Part shown: in pieces, positions 1 to 9,012 of the stretch | How the letters are laid out: every line of letters starts with the position of its first letter | How positions within the stretch are numbered: the stretch's first letter is position 1 | From: an uncultured Collinsella sp. | GTDB lineage: Bacteria; Actinomycetota; Coriobacteriia; Coriobacteriales; Coriobacteriaceae | NCBI GenBank assembly: GCA_900557455.1 | Contig: USSM01000001.1 | Span: 62,001-126,000, forward strand | Length of the DNA stretch: 64,000 nt | Reading direction: 5' to 3' | Position numbers and translations under genes: made by a program | Notes under the pieces: generated by a model | The model's input: only the letters and a program-made list of their open reading frames with translations | Told to the model about the DNA's origin: nothing | Database searches by the model: none

Positions 1-979
1 TGTAACGAAACACATGCATACGCGAAAAGCCCACGCGGCGGCACAGCGCCAGCGACTCCTCGAACTCCTCGTCCGTCTCGCCAGGAAAACCGACGATAAC
101 GTCGCACGAAAGTGCAGCCTGTGGCAAGTTGGTGCGAATCATGCGCACCGTCTCCTCAAAGGCCTCGGCGCTATAGGGACGCCCCATGCGATGCAGCGTC
201 CTGGTGCAGCCGGACTGCACAGGCAGGTGTAAAAACGGGGCGATGCGCTTCGGATAGCGCGCCATGACCTTAAGCAGGGACTCGGAGATATCCATGGGCT
301 CGACCGAGGAAATGCGCACATGCGGAATGGACGTGCGCTCCATGATCGCCTCGAGCAGCTCATCGATCTCGACGTGTTCATCAGTCGCGCTCTTGCCATC
401 GTAGGCGCCCAGGTTCACGCCCGTCAGCACTACCTCGGGCACGCCGGCCTCCTGGGCCTCGCGAACCTGCTCGAGTACGGACTCGACCGGCACGGAGCGC
501 TCGGGGCCGCGGGCCTTCCACACAATGCAATAGGTGCAACGATGGTTGCAGCCGTCCTGGATCTTCACGCCCAGACGCGAGCGACCGAGTGCGTCGACCA
601 CCTCGCCGTCGCTGCAGGCGGGAACGTCATCGGACTCAACGCCCAGCACCTCGCAGACGCGATCGGCGACATCAATCTTGGACGGCTCGGCGATCACGCG
701 GTCCGAAAGCTCCAGCAGCTCCTCGGGGTGCAAATTGACCACGCATCCGGTCACGACCACATAGGGCTCGTTTGGATAGGCCAGCGCATGGCGAACGGCC
801 TTACGGGTCTTGGCCTCGGCCTCGCCCGTAACGGCACAGGTGTTAATGACGATCAGCTCAGCATCCTGAGGCTCCACCATCGCAAAGCCCAGGCGCATTA
901 GATCGGCAGTGATACGGTCGGACTCAACCCGGTTGACACGGCAGCCGAGGTTGACGACAGAGATATGAGGTGCGAGCAC
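1..979 (-). CDS. mtaB: tRNA t6A37 methylthiotransferase MtaB (partial, C-terminus beyond window)
   Basis: Radical SAM methylthiotransferase that converts t6A to ms2t6A at position 37 of ANN-decoding tRNAs. Read from a GTG at 979 preceded by AAGGAG (5-nt spacer), the frame stays open to the window edge (about 326 codons). The UPF0004 domain begins with NLGCRVN, followed by the second cluster cysteine in INTCAVTG near residue 44. The radical SAM CNHRCTYC (CxxxCxxC) is at residues 144-151. The usual protein is about 430-450 residues, so the TRAM end lies outside the window. The start is 9 bp after the dnaJ stop, so it is probably the last gene of the J-protein operon. NLGCRVN and the strong t6A-type (not MiaB-type) N-terminus favour MtaB over MiaB. 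Confidence 0.9.
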   Translation of the reverse strand, partial: MLAPHISVVNLGCRVNRVESDRITADLMRLGFAMVEPQDAELIVINTCAVTGEAEAKTRKAVRHALAYPNEPYVVVTGCVVNLHPEELLELSDRVIAEPSKIDVADRVCEVLGVESDDVPACSDGEVVDALGRSRLGVKIQDGCNHRCTYCIVWKARGPERSVPVESVLEQVREAQEAGVPEVVLTGVNLGAYDGKSATDEHVEIDELLEAIMERTSIPHVRISSVEPMDISESLLKVMARYPKRIAPFLHLPVQSGCTRTLHRMGRPYSAEAFEETVRMIRTNLPQAALSCDVIVGFPGETDEEFEESLALCRRVGFSRMHVFRY

Positions 980-988
980 GCGGGCTCC

Positions 989-2137
989 TTAATCGAGGAT
1001 GTCGTCGAGAGCGCTCTTGATGCGATCGGTCACGGATTTCTTACCGGATGCGACGTCATCGCCCATCTCGTCGGCAAAAGCGCGAAGCAGCTCGCGCTGC
1101 TTGTTGGAAAGGTTCGTGGGGACGACCACGCGCATCTGCACGATCAGACGACCGCGCGAACCGCCACCGCCGATACGCGGCATGCCGTAATTGTTGACGC
1201 TCACGGTGTCACCGTACTGTGTGCCGGCGGGAACCGTCACCTTGACGACCTCGTCAGGCATAATGCCCTCAACCTCAATCTCGCAACCGAGCGTGGCCTG
1301 CGCAATCGAGATATCGCTCACGAGGTACAGGTCGTCACCGTTGCGCTTAAAACGCTCGTGGTCGGCGACACGCACGTTGACGATCAGGTCGCCCGACGGC
1401 TCGCCACGAAGGCCGGCCTCGCCAAAACCACTCACGCGCAGCTGGCGACCGGTCGAAACACCGGCGGGAATATCGATGTCAATCTTTTCGTGAGAAGGCG
1501 TGCGGCCCTGGCCATCACAGGTCTCGCAGGGATGATCGATGACCGTGCCCTCGCCGTGGCAGTCGGGACAGGGCGAAGAAGACTGGACCTGGCCTAGGAA
1601 CGAACGCTGGACCGTCGTGACATAGCCCGTGCCGTGGCAGCGGCTGCACTGCTTTTCCTGTGCGCCCTCGGCCCTACCAGTGCCGTTGCAATCCTCGCAG
1701 GGGGCAAGGCGGTCATAGCTGATCGTCTTTTTGCAACCGAGTGCCGCCTCCTCAAGGGTCACCGAAAGGGAGATGGCCATATCGCGGCCGCGACGACGCT
1801 CACGGCGATTTCGGGCGCCACCGCCGGCACCGCCGCCAAAGAACGACGAGAACAGGTCGTCCATGCCCATGCCGCCAAAGATATCGTTGATGTCGACATA
1901 GCCCGAGCCACCGGGGCCGTCCGCGGTGCCGTAACGGTCGTAGTTAGCACGCTTCTGCTCGTCGGAAAGAACGGAATAGGCCTCGTTGAGCTCTTTGAAC
2001 TTGGCCTCGGCCTCGGGGTCGTCCGAAACGTCCGGGTGTACGGTACGGGCCTTCTTTAGAAACGCGCGCTTAATCGTCCGCGCGTCGGCATCCTTGTCGA
2101 CGCCAAGCACCTCGTAGTAATCCCTATTTTCCGACAC
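989..2137 (-). CDS. dnaJ: Chaperone protein DnaJ
   Basis: Hsp40 co-chaperone that stimulates DnaK ATPase and delivers unfolded substrates. The 382-residue protein has the full architecture: J domain with HPD at 34-36, a Gly/Phe-rich linker (about 73-108), four CxxCxGxG zinc-finger repeats (first at 147-150, last at 204-207) and the complete C-terminal substrate-binding domains. I chose the GTG at 2137 (MSENRDYYEVLG) because GGAAGGA lies 7 nt upstream and family alignment begins there; an in-frame upstream start at 2203 has no such support. It follows another J-protein gene by 81 bp and is followed by mtaB. No hrcA and no CIRCE-like inverted repeat is visible upstream, so heat regulation is not evident here. 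Confidence 0.95.
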   Translation of the reverse strand: MSENRDYYEVLGVDKDADARTIKRAFLKKARTVHPDVSDDPEAEAKFKELNEAYSVLSDEQKRANYDRYGTADGPGGSGYVDINDIFGGMGMDDLFSSFFGGGAGGGARNRRERRRGRDMAISLSVTLEEAALGCKKTISYDRLAPCEDCNGTGRAEGAQEKQCSRCHGTGYVTTVQRSFLGQVQSSSPCPDCHGEGTVIDHPCETCDGQGRTPSHEKIDIDIPAGVSTGRQLRVSGFGEAGLRGEPSGDLIVNVRVADHERFKRNGDDLYLVSDISIAQATLGCEIEVEGIMPDEVVKVTVPAGTQYGDTVSVNNYGMPRIGGGGSRGRLIVQMRVVVPTNLSNKQRELLRAFADEMGDDVASGKKSVTDRIKSALDDILD

Positions 2138-2218
2138 GACCGAATCCTTCCGACTTTCATTATTGTCACAGTGCGTCCTATACCCAAGCTGGGCCGGCCG
2201 CAAACAGAGGGTTTGATG

Positions 2219-3322
2219 TTATTGCATTCCGTAAGGCGAAAGCATGGCACGCTGCGAGCAGCTCGCAAACCAAACCGACACGAGCGCAAACATAAATCCG
2301 TTGGCAAAACCGTTGACAAACTGCATCGCGCCGCGCTTCCACCACAGCAGGCTGCGATGCAGCACGCCATCCGAGAGCACCATAAACAGGCCCATGGCAA
2401 ACGGAATAAAGCACATCACGGCAAAGGCCGAGAACACGCCCGAGATGGCCGATAGCACCAAAAACGGCGCCACGATGCCCATCAGGTAAAAACCGGTACG
2501 GGCCTTGCCTTCCAGACGCTCGGCCTCGACATGGGCGCGACCGACCAGATCGCCGCCCGAGGCACCGTTGGTGCCGGCGTGACCCATGCCACCAATACGG
2601 ACCTCATCGCCATCGTGCGTACCGGCAGGAAACTCAATCGTCTGCTCGGAGGTCACACGGGTTCGCCCGCTGCCGCCGCAATCGGGGCAGGGATCGGCGA
2701 CGACCTTACCGGAACCGCCGCACTCGGGGCAGACCGACTGAAACGTGCCGGCGCCAAACAGGAAAGACAGGTCGACGTCGATGTGGCCGCGACCACCGCA
2801 GCTCGGACAAGTATGTGCATGCTCGGACGAAACAGAACCCGAACCTCCGCAGTGACCACAGGTATCGAAGCGCGTATAGCGGACGGTCTTGCGGGCACCG
2901 CCCTTGGCCTCCTTGGCGTCGAGCTTGATATCGACGACCACGTTGGCGCCGTTCTCGGGATTGTAGGCAGCCTGCCCGCGACGCGGCTGGCCCCAGGCGC
3001 CACCAAAGGGAAAGCCGCCCTCAAAGGGATTGCCATAGCCCGCGCTACCGGCGTAGCCGCCGCCATAGGGAGAAGCCGTAGGAGCGCCGGCGAAGGGATT
3101 GCCCGAGCGCATGGCGTCGTAGCGCGCACGCTTCTGCTCGTCCGAAAGCACGGCATAGGCCTCGGAAACCTCTTTGAACTTTTCCTCGGCATCCGGTTCT
3201 TTGTTGACGTCCGGATGGAGCTTGCGGGCCTTTTGCTGGAAGGCCTTCTGTATATCACGCGAGGTGGCGTCCTTGGAGACACCCAAAATCTCGTAGTAAT
3301 CTTTTTCGTTCATCGTCGCCAT
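2219..3322 (-). CDS. DnaJ-like protein with C-terminal membrane segments
   Basis: A 367-residue J-domain protein. Visible features are a J domain with HPD at 36-38, a Gly/Phe/Tyr-rich linker (74-112), and a zinc-finger region starting with CGHC at 155 with four CxxCxGxG-type repeats. Only about 55 residues of the first substrate-binding domain follow. From about residue 270 the protein becomes strongly hydrophobic, with three likely transmembrane helices, instead of the rest of the DnaJ C-terminal domains. The ATG at 3322 has AGGAGG 9 nt upstream; MNEKDYY three codons later is an alternative start. Its position directly before dnaJ suggests a paralogue anchored in the membrane that could recruit DnaK there; this role is inferred. 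Confidence 0.85.
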   Translation of the reverse strand: MATMNEKDYYEILGVSKDATSRDIQKAFQQKARKLHPDVNKEPDAEEKFKEVSEAYAVLSDEQKRARYDAMRSGNPFAGAPTASPYGGGYAGSAGYGNPFEGGFPFGGAWGQPRRGQAAYNPENGANVVVDIKLDAKEAKGGARKTVRYTRFDTCGHCGGSGSVSSEHAHTCPSCGGRGHIDVDLSFLFGAGTFQSVCPECGGSGKVVADPCPDCGGSGRTRVTSEQTIEFPAGTHDGDEVRIGGMGHAGTNGASGGDLVGRAHVEAERLEGKARTGFYLMGIVAPFLVLSAISGVFSAFAVMCFIPFAMGLFMVLSDGVLHRSLLWWKRGAMQFVNGFANGFMFALVSVWFASCSQRAMLSPYGMQ

Positions 3323-3380
3323 GCGCGGCAACCTCCTGCTCACAGCAGCGTATATATTGCGGTAATTCTACCCGAGCGGC

Positions 3381-4613
3381 CTAGGCTAGACCCCAAAACA
3401 GCTCGAACAGCACATTTCCATCGAGCCAGCCCAAGTGGCTGGGCGCCAAACGAGCACGGACGCGACCTGCGATAACGTCTTTCGAGGCGACGCGCTCCGC
3501 AAGCCCCTCAACGCCATCGGGCACCCAAGTGGCAAGGCCCAACTCGAGCGCACGGTCACAGGTCGCCGCCAACTCATCTGCAGCGATCACGTTTGCCGAG
3601 CGAACCAACAGGTCGGGCCCAATGCCACGCGTCATGCGGCAGGCGAGCATCAAATCCTCGGCCGCAGCCTCGCGCTGCGACAGATACTCGGCATCAAACG
3701 TCGTCGCGGCATCGTCGCGTTGCACCAAGCGCACGCGATATGCATCGCCGCGAGCGGGCACGTCGGGAAACAGCCCGGCCAGGCGATCGAAATCCTCGGC
3801 GTCGAGCATACCGGCGGCAGAGCGACCCAAGCCCAGATAGCCCTGTCCGGTCCAATAGGCAATGTTGTGGGCACACTCATGGCCGTCGAGCGCGTAGCTT
3901 GCCACCTCATACGGGTGATAGCCGGCCGCACCCAGGCGCTCGCGCGCCGCATCCATGCATGCAGCCTGAAAATCCTCGTCGGGCTCGAGCGACTCGTCGC
4001 GACACGCCATGCGGTAGAGCGGCGTGCCCTCCTCAAGCGTGAGCGGGTACACCGATACGTGATGCGGCGCCGCCGCCAACACGCCATCGAGCGTGCGCTG
4101 CCAGCTTACGGCGGTCTGCCCGGGAAGGCCACACATCAGGTCGCAGGACACATCGAGCCCTGCGTCCTTAACCGTCGTGATGGCAGCGAGCGCCCGATCG
4201 GCATCGTGAATGCGGCCGATGGCGGTAAGTTCGGCGTTATCGAGCGTTTGCACGCCCAGAGAGACGCGCGTGACACCCACCCCGGCAAGCGCCGCGGCGA
4301 GCTGCGAAGTCAACGACTCAGGATTGGCCTCGCAGGTAAACTCAACGGGCTTGCACCACGCAGAGATACGTCGGGCAAGTTCTACCAGGCGCTCCCCCGC
4401 CAGCGACGGCGTGCCGCCGCCAACATAGACGGTGCGGACCTGCGCAAGCGCGCCTGCGTCGCCAAAGGCATCGAGGCGCGCATACAGTTGCTCAAAATAG
4501 ACATCGAGCGCAGCACTCAGGTCGCACGAAGCAAAACTGCGTGAGTCAAAGTCGCAGTATCGGCACTTTTGGGCGCAAAACGGCACGTGGACGTACAGCG
4601 CGGTAACGGCCAC
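3381..4613 (-). CDS. hemW: Radical SAM heme chaperone HemW (HemN-like)
   Basis: A 410-residue radical SAM protein with CAQKCRYC (CxxxCxxC) near the N-terminus, the GGGTPS motif that follows the SAM site in HemN/HemW proteins, and a C-terminal HemN-type domain. HemW binds heme and passes it to respiratory enzymes; it lacks coproporphyrinogen dehydrogenase activity, and many genomes misname it HemN. The start is GTG at 4613 with GGAGG 7 nt upstream, 2 bp after the dus stop, so translation is probably coupled. No other heme gene is nearby. HemW is favoured over HemN because the cluster motif lacks the extra cysteine of HemN (CxxxCxxCxC) and the protein is short. Confidence 0.88.
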   Translation of the reverse strand: MAVTALYVHVPFCAQKCRYCDFDSRSFASCDLSAALDVYFEQLYARLDAFGDAGALAQVRTVYVGGGTPSLAGERLVELARRISAWCKPVEFTCEANPESLTSQLAAALAGVGVTRVSLGVQTLDNAELTAIGRIHDADRALAAITTVKDAGLDVSCDLMCGLPGQTAVSWQRTLDGVLAAAPHHVSVYPLTLEEGTPLYRMACRDESLEPDEDFQAACMDAARERLGAAGYHPYEVASYALDGHECAHNIAYWTGQGYLGLGRSAAGMLDAEDFDRLAGLFPDVPARGDAYRVRLVQRDDAATTFDAEYLSQREAAAEDLMLACRMTRGIGPDLLVRSANVIAADELAATCDRALELGLATWVPDGVEGLAERVASKDVIAGRVRARLAPSHLGWLDGNVLFELFWGLA

Positions 4614-4615
4614 CG

Positions 4616-5659
4616 TTAGGCCTCCAGCGGATGAGCGGGCACCGACTCGCCGGCGGCAAGCGCGGCCTCGCAGGCCACCACATCGCGCTCGATATCATCG
4701 ACCAATGCCATGAACTCCTCGTATGTGGAGCAGCGCACCACCTGCGCGCGCCAGGCGGCGGCATGGGGCATGCCCTTAAGATACCAGCTCGCGTACGTGC
4801 GGGCACGTGACATAAGCGGCAACAGCTCATGCGTGAGCGTCAGGTGCTCGCGCAGGGCATCCAGGCGCTCGACCGAGCTACGCACCGGTACTGGCGTGCC
4901 ATCGAGTGCAAGGGCTCGAGCATCACCGAACACCCAGGGGTTGCCATAGATACCGCGCGCGATAAACACGGCACTGGCGCCCGAGTTGCGCAGGCGTTCC
5001 GCCGCATCCTCGGCGCAGAACACATCGCCCGAACCGATAACGGGAATCTCGACGGCGTCGGCCACCTCATCGACGACCGACCAATCGGCCTGGCCCGTAT
5101 AGAGCTGCGTGGCACAGCGGCCGTGCACCGCCACCGCAGCTGCCCCTGCCCCCTCGAGCATCTGGGCAAACGTCGCGGCATTGCGGTCTTCGGCGTAAAA
5201 GCCCTTGCGAATCTTCACGGTCACGGGAACATGCGCCGCGCCCACCGCTGCCTCGACAATCTGCTCGGCCAGGTCGGGCGTACGCATAAGCGCCGAGCCC
5301 TCGCCCTTGGTAACGACCTTGCGAGCCGGACAGGCCATGTTGATATCAATCAATGACAGGCGATCGCCCACGCGTTCCTCGACGGCAGCGACGGCACCCG
5401 CAAACTGATCGGGCTTGGAACCAAAGAGCTGCACGCAGATCTGCTGCTCCTCGTCGGCCGGCAACACCAGGCGCCACGTCTTGTTGCTGGCATAGGCAAG
5501 GCCCGCAACGCTCACCATCTCGCTGTAGGCAAGGTTGGCACCGCGGCGGCGACACATGATGCGATAGGCGGGGTCGGTTACGCCCGCCATGGGAGCCATA
5601 AGGAACGGCTGCTCGGCATAGGCGCCCAGCAGCCGCTTGCTGTATTCAGAAAGCGCCAT
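4616..5659 (-). CDS. dus: tRNA-dihydrouridine synthase (DusB-like)
   Basis: FMN-dependent enzyme reducing specific uridines in the tRNA D-loop and nearby positions. The 347-residue protein shows the TIM-barrel start PFLMAPMAGVTDPAYR, the DINMACPARKV segment containing the catalytic-loop cysteine, VKIRKGF, and VHGRCATQLYTG, all typical of bacterial DusB. The ATG at 5659 is 4 bp downstream of the lepA stop, and hemW follows within 2 bp, forming a lepA-dus-hemW unit. The exact uridine target cannot be read from sequence. Confidence 0.92.
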   Translation of the reverse strand: MALSEYSKRLLGAYAEQPFLMAPMAGVTDPAYRIMCRRRGANLAYSEMVSVAGLAYASNKTWRLVLPADEEQQICVQLFGSKPDQFAGAVAAVEERVGDRLSLIDINMACPARKVVTKGEGSALMRTPDLAEQIVEAAVGAAHVPVTVKIRKGFYAEDRNAATFAQMLEGAGAAAVAVHGRCATQLYTGQADWSVVDEVADAVEIPVIGSGDVFCAEDAAERLRNSGASAVFIARGIYGNPWVFGDARALALDGTPVPVRSSVERLDALREHLTLTHELLPLMSRARTYASWYLKGMPHAAAWRAQVVRCSTYEEFMALVDDIERDVVACEAALAAGESVPAHPLEA

Positions 5660-5663
5660 GGAC

Positions 5664-7475
5664 TTACTCGTCTACCTTTAGGATCGCCATAAAGGCCTCC
5701 TGCGGGACCTCGACCGAACCGATGGCCTTCATGCGCTTCTTGCCCTCTTTCTGCTTCTCGAGCAGCTTGCGCTTTCGCGAGATATCGCCGCCATAGCACT
5801 TGGCCAAAACGTCCTTGCGACGCGCCTTGACGGTAGAGCGGGCAATGATCTTGTTGCCGATGGCGCCCTGAATAGGCACCTCGAACAGCTGGCGCGGGAT
5901 GATTTCCTTGAGCTTGTCACACAGGCCGCGGGCCAGGCCATAGGCCTTATCCTTGTGCACGATAAACGAAAGCGCGTCCACCTCATCGCCCGAAAGCAAA
6001 ATATCGAGCTTGACGAGTTCGGAGGGACGGTACTCGTTGAACTCGTAGTCGAGCGAGGCATAGCCCTTGGTGCGACTCTTGAGCTGGTCAAAGAAGTCCA
6101 GGATGAGCTCGGCGAGCGGCATGTCAAAGCGCATCTCGACCGATTTGCTCGTGAGATGGATCATGTCAGTTGTAATGCCGCGGTGCTCGATAGCGAGCTG
6201 CATGACGGCACCCGTATACTCGGGCGGGCAGATAATTTTGGCCTTGAGGTAAGGCTCCTCAATGCGCTCGATGCGCGTAGCCTCGGGCAGATCCTGCGGG
6301 CTGCGAACATCAATCATCTCGCCGTCGGTCTTATAGACGTGATAGTCCACCGAAGGGCTCGTAGCAATGAGGTCAAGGTTGAACTCGCGCTCCAGGCGCT
6401 CCTTGACGACTTCCATATGCAGCAGGCCTAAGAAGCCCACGCGGAAGCCAAAGCCGAGCGCCACCGAGGTCTCGGGCTCCCACACCAACGACGGGTCGTT
6501 GACGTGCAGCTTATCGAGAGCGTCGCGCAGGTTCTCGTAATCCTTGTTGTCGATCGGAAACAGGCCCGTATAGACCATGGGCTTGGCCTCGCGGTAGCCC
6601 GGCAGCGGCTCGGGGCAGGGATTCGACGCCCAGGTAAGGGTGTCGCCCACGCGAACGGCCTCGGGGTCCTTCAGGCCCGTGACCACGTAGCCCACCTCGC
6701 CGACCGTCAGCGCGTCGACCGGCGTCTCGGCAGGACGCTTGACGCCCACGCCGTCGACCAAAAAGTCACCTTCTGCCTGCATCATACGAAGGGTATCGCC
6801 CTTTTTAATGGAGCCGTCAAAAACACGGACCGTGGCAACGACGCCGCGGTACTCATCAAAATACGAGTCCAGGATGAGCGCCTTGAGCGGCGCGTTTGCA
6901 TCGCCCTTGGGCGGTGAAATCAAAAAGACGATGGACTCCAGCAGGTCGTGGATACCCTCGCCGGTCTTGCCTGATACGCATACGGCATCGTCGGCGGGAA
7001 TCGCCAGGTCATCCTCGATCTCGGTCTTGACCTCATCGGGGTGTGCCGACGGCAGGTCGATCTTGTTGATGGCGGGCACGATATCCAGGTTGGCGTTCAT
7101 GGCGAGCGTCGCGTTGGAGACGGTCTGCGCCTCGACGCCCTGCGTGGCGTCGACGACGAGCACCGCGCCCTCGCAGGCGGCCAGCGAACGCGAGACCTCG
7201 TAGGTAAAGTCCACGTGGCCCGGCGTATCGATCAGGTTGAACTGATACGTCTCGCCATCGTCGGCGTCATAGGAAACGCGAACGGCATTGGACTTGATCG
7301 TAATGCCGCGCTCGCGCTCGATATCCATGGTGTCGAGCAGCTGCGACTCCATGTCGCGCTCGTCGACGGTATGGGTGAGTTCGAGGATACGGTCACTGAT
7401 CGTGGACTTGCCATGGTCGATGTGCGCTACGATCGAGAAGTTACGGATGTGGGAAATGTCAATTGAAGTATTCAT
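5664..7475 (-). CDS. lepA: Translation elongation factor 4 (LepA, back-translocase)
   Basis: Ribosomal GTPase that acts on stalled or mis-translocated ribosomes. The 603-residue protein starts at [15 protein letters not shown] and has G1 AHIDHGKST, switch [13 protein letters not shown] and NKIDLP (G4), followed by the EF-G-like domains and the LepA-specific C-terminus ([25 protein letters not shown], quoted here as KCYGGDIS and KEGKKRMK parts). ATG 7475 fits the conserved family start; a longer reading to 7535 would run through the rpsT terminator hairpin and is unlikely. No strong Shine-Dalgarno is visible before it. The gene lies only about 25 bp after that terminator, so it either has a promoter in the hairpin area or depends on readthrough. 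Confidence 0.95.
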   Translation of the reverse strand: MNTSIDISHIRNFSIVAHIDHGKSTISDRILELTHTVDERDMESQLLDTMDIERERGITIKSNAVRVSYDADDGETYQFNLIDTPGHVDFTYEVSRSLAACEGAVLVVDATQGVEAQTVSNATLAMNANLDIVPAINKIDLPSAHPDEVKTEIEDDLAIPADDAVCVSGKTGEGIHDLLESIVFLISPPKGDANAPLKALILDSYFDEYRGVVATVRVFDGSIKKGDTLRMMQAEGDFLVDGVGVKRPAETPVDALTVGEVGYVVTGLKDPEAVRVGDTLTWASNPCPEPLPGYREAKPMVYTGLFPIDNKDYENLRDALDKLHVNDPSLVWEPETSVALGFGFRVGFLGLLHMEVVKERLEREFNLDLIATSPSVDYHVYKTDGEMIDVRSPQDLPEATRIERIEEPYLKAKIICPPEYTGAVMQLAIEHRGITTDMIHLTSKSVEMRFDMPLAELILDFFDQLKSRTKGYASLDYEFNEYRPSELVKLDILLSGDEVDALSFIVHKDKAYGLARGLCDKLKEIIPRQLFEVPIQGAIGNKIIARSTVKARRKDVLAKCYGGDISRKRKLLEKQKEGKKRMKAIGSVEVPQEAFMAILKVDE

Positions 7476-7500
7476 GCGGACTATCTTACCCGAGCGGTAC

Positions 7501-7538
7501 AAAAAATGGAGCCTGTTCCATAAAACAGGCTCCATTTA
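7501..7538 (-). terminator. Intrinsic terminator after rpsT
   Basis: On the minus strand a 12-bp perfect stem (ATGGAGCCTGTT with AACAGGCTCCAT, 6-nt loop) at 7506-7535 is followed by a run of T. It lies 34 bp after the rpsT stop and just before lepA. Confidence 0.9.
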
Positions 7539-7571
7539 TGCGCGCAATCTGTGTGATGTGAAATTTACAAC

Positions 7572-7838
7572 TTAGGCGTTGATGCTGTTCACGAGCTTGG
7601 CAAGACCGGACTTGCGGTTGGAAGCCTGGTTCTTGTGGATAACATGCTTGGCGGCAGCCATGTCGAGACGCTTGGTGACGGTCTTGAGGGCAGCCTGGGC
7701 CTTCTCGGCGTCGCCCTCGGCGACGGCGGACTGGACGTGCTTGGTCAGCGTCTTGAGCTCGGACTTGACAGCCTTGTTACGCATGCGAGCTGCCTCATTG
7801 GTGCGGATACGCTTCTTCTGAGACTTGATGTTTGCCAC
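7572..7838 (-). CDS. rpsT: 30S ribosomal protein S20
   Basis: Primary 16S rRNA-binding protein of the small subunit body. The 88-residue product [15 protein letters not shown] and its Lys/Arg/Ala-rich helices match S20, which is normally 85-90 residues. The start is a GTG at 7838, with AAAGGA 9 nt upstream. The gene is monocistronic: an extended -10 promoter at 7914-7922 precedes it and a strong terminator follows. The roughly 70-nt leader can fold a small hairpin, which is of interest because S20 is autoregulated in other bacteria, but no specific site is recognised. Confidence 0.96.
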   Translation of the reverse strand: MANIKSQKKRIRTNEAARMRNKAVKSELKTLTKHVQSAVAEGDAEKAQAALKTVTKRLDMAAAKHVIHKNQASNRKSGLAKLVNSINA

Positions 7839-7913
7839 TTCTGGAGTTCCTTTCGAGTTCCTTGCAAAAAATGTATGACACCTCTGAGACACGGTGAGGT
7901 CATGCAAGCGCCT

Positions 7914-7922
7914 ACTATAGCA
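7914..7922 (-). promoter_or_regulatory. Extended -10 promoter of rpsT
   Basis: TGC followed by TATAGT on the minus strand, about 70 nt before the rpsT start. No good -35 at 17 bp; a TTGACA farther upstream is at the wrong distance. Confidence 0.6.
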
Positions 7923-7971
7923 CGCTCCCCCACAAAGGGATAGAACGAATTTGTCAAATAGGCAGGTATCA

Positions 7972-8934
7972 TCACGATTTTCTCAAGATGTTCGTAATCC
8001 AGAGCAAAAGCGCGGTCTCAGAATCAGCCGAACCCTTGAGCGCGAGCTCCACATCGACGGCACCCTCGAGCGCGGAAACGAGCTCGGTCATCGAAAAACG
8101 ACGTGCCCAGGTCAGGTGATTCTTGACCTGCCAGGCCTGAAGCTTGAGCGTCGCGGCAAGCTCACGACCCTGCCCACGCGCATCGAGCGCCTTGGCAACG
8201 ATAAGCTCGCGAATACGCCCGCACAGCAATGTGTAAGTCCACACGTAGCTCTTGGCGGGCAGTAGATTGAAGAGCTCAAGCGAGCGGCGCATGTCACGGG
8301 CCGAGACCGCATTGAGAAAGTCCCAGGGCTGGACTTCGGCCGTGCGCACGATCCAGCGCTCCACATCGGAAAGCTCAATTTGCGGCCCCTCGACCATCTG
8401 GGCAAGCTTGGCCAAGTCGTTATCGAGCATGCGGGTGTTCTCACCCGAGCGCGAAACGAGCTCCTCGGCGGCCGCCGTCGAGATGGACTTTCCGTGCTGC
8501 GTCGCCATCTGCTGCACGCGACGCGGCAGCTCCCAGCGCTTGGTACTCGAACAGTCGATCACGGCCTTCTTGTCAATCTTGGCGACCGCCTTGTACAGGC
8601 GCGTGTTCTTGGCAAGCGAATCGGCGATTATGAGGCAAACCGTCGTGGGGCTGGGACTCGCCAGATACTCGACAAGCGGTTCCGAGACCGCCTTGGCAAG
8701 CTTGGAGCAGCCGTCGAGGATCACCAGGCGAAACTCGCTACCCATGGGAAAGGTATTGAGCGAACCGATGATCGACTCGATATCGGGGTCTTTGGTCATA
8801 TCGCGCTCGTCGAGGTTGAACTCGACCATGCCCGTCTTTTCCAGACGCGCCTTCATACGCGAGACGGCGTGGTCGCGTTTGACTCCGTCGGTACCGACGA
8901 TCAGATATGCCGGCAACAGACCGGTTTCGGACAT
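7972..8934 (-). CDS. holA: DNA polymerase III subunit delta
   Basis: Clamp-loader subunit that opens the beta clamp. The 320-residue protein begins [17 protein letters not shown] and has the HolA layout: an AAA-like N-terminal domain (LPAYLIVG, then the acidic NLDERDM), a clamp-contacting region around [12 protein letters not shown], the lid domain, and a C-terminal helical collar with [20 protein letters not shown] 8934 has GGGAGG about 8 nt upstream. It is the third gene after comEA-comEC, a common gene order in Gram-positive bacteria, so it probably shares their transcript. Sequence similarity in this family is low, but context and motifs agree. Confidence 0.9.
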   Translation of the reverse strand: MSETGLLPAYLIVGTDGVKRDHAVSRMKARLEKTGMVEFNLDERDMTKDPDIESIIGSLNTFPMGSEFRLVILDGCSKLAKAVSEPLVEYLASPSPTTVCLIIADSLAKNTRLYKAVAKIDKKAVIDCSSTKRWELPRRVQQMATQHGKSISTAAAEELVSRSGENTRMLDNDLAKLAQMVEGPQIELSDVERWIVRTAEVQPWDFLNAVSARDMRRSLELFNLLPAKSYVWTYTLLCGRIRELIVAKALDARGQGRELAATLKLQAWQVKNHLTWARRFSMTELVSALEGAVDVELALKGSADSETALLLWITNILRKS

Positions 8935-9012
8935 CGCGCTCCCCTCCCGCAGGCTCTCGTGTTCGTACCGTGCCATTCTAGCCCACGGGTTGGTCCCGCG
9001 CCAACGGCAGCA

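Noticed and set aside
3323..3380. A heat-shock operator (CIRCE or HAIR) upstream of the J-protein genes
   Set aside because: No TTAGCACTC/GAGTGCTAA or CTTGAGT/ACTCAAG repeat was found; only a short GGTA-GAAT-TACC palindrome is present, which is too small to call.
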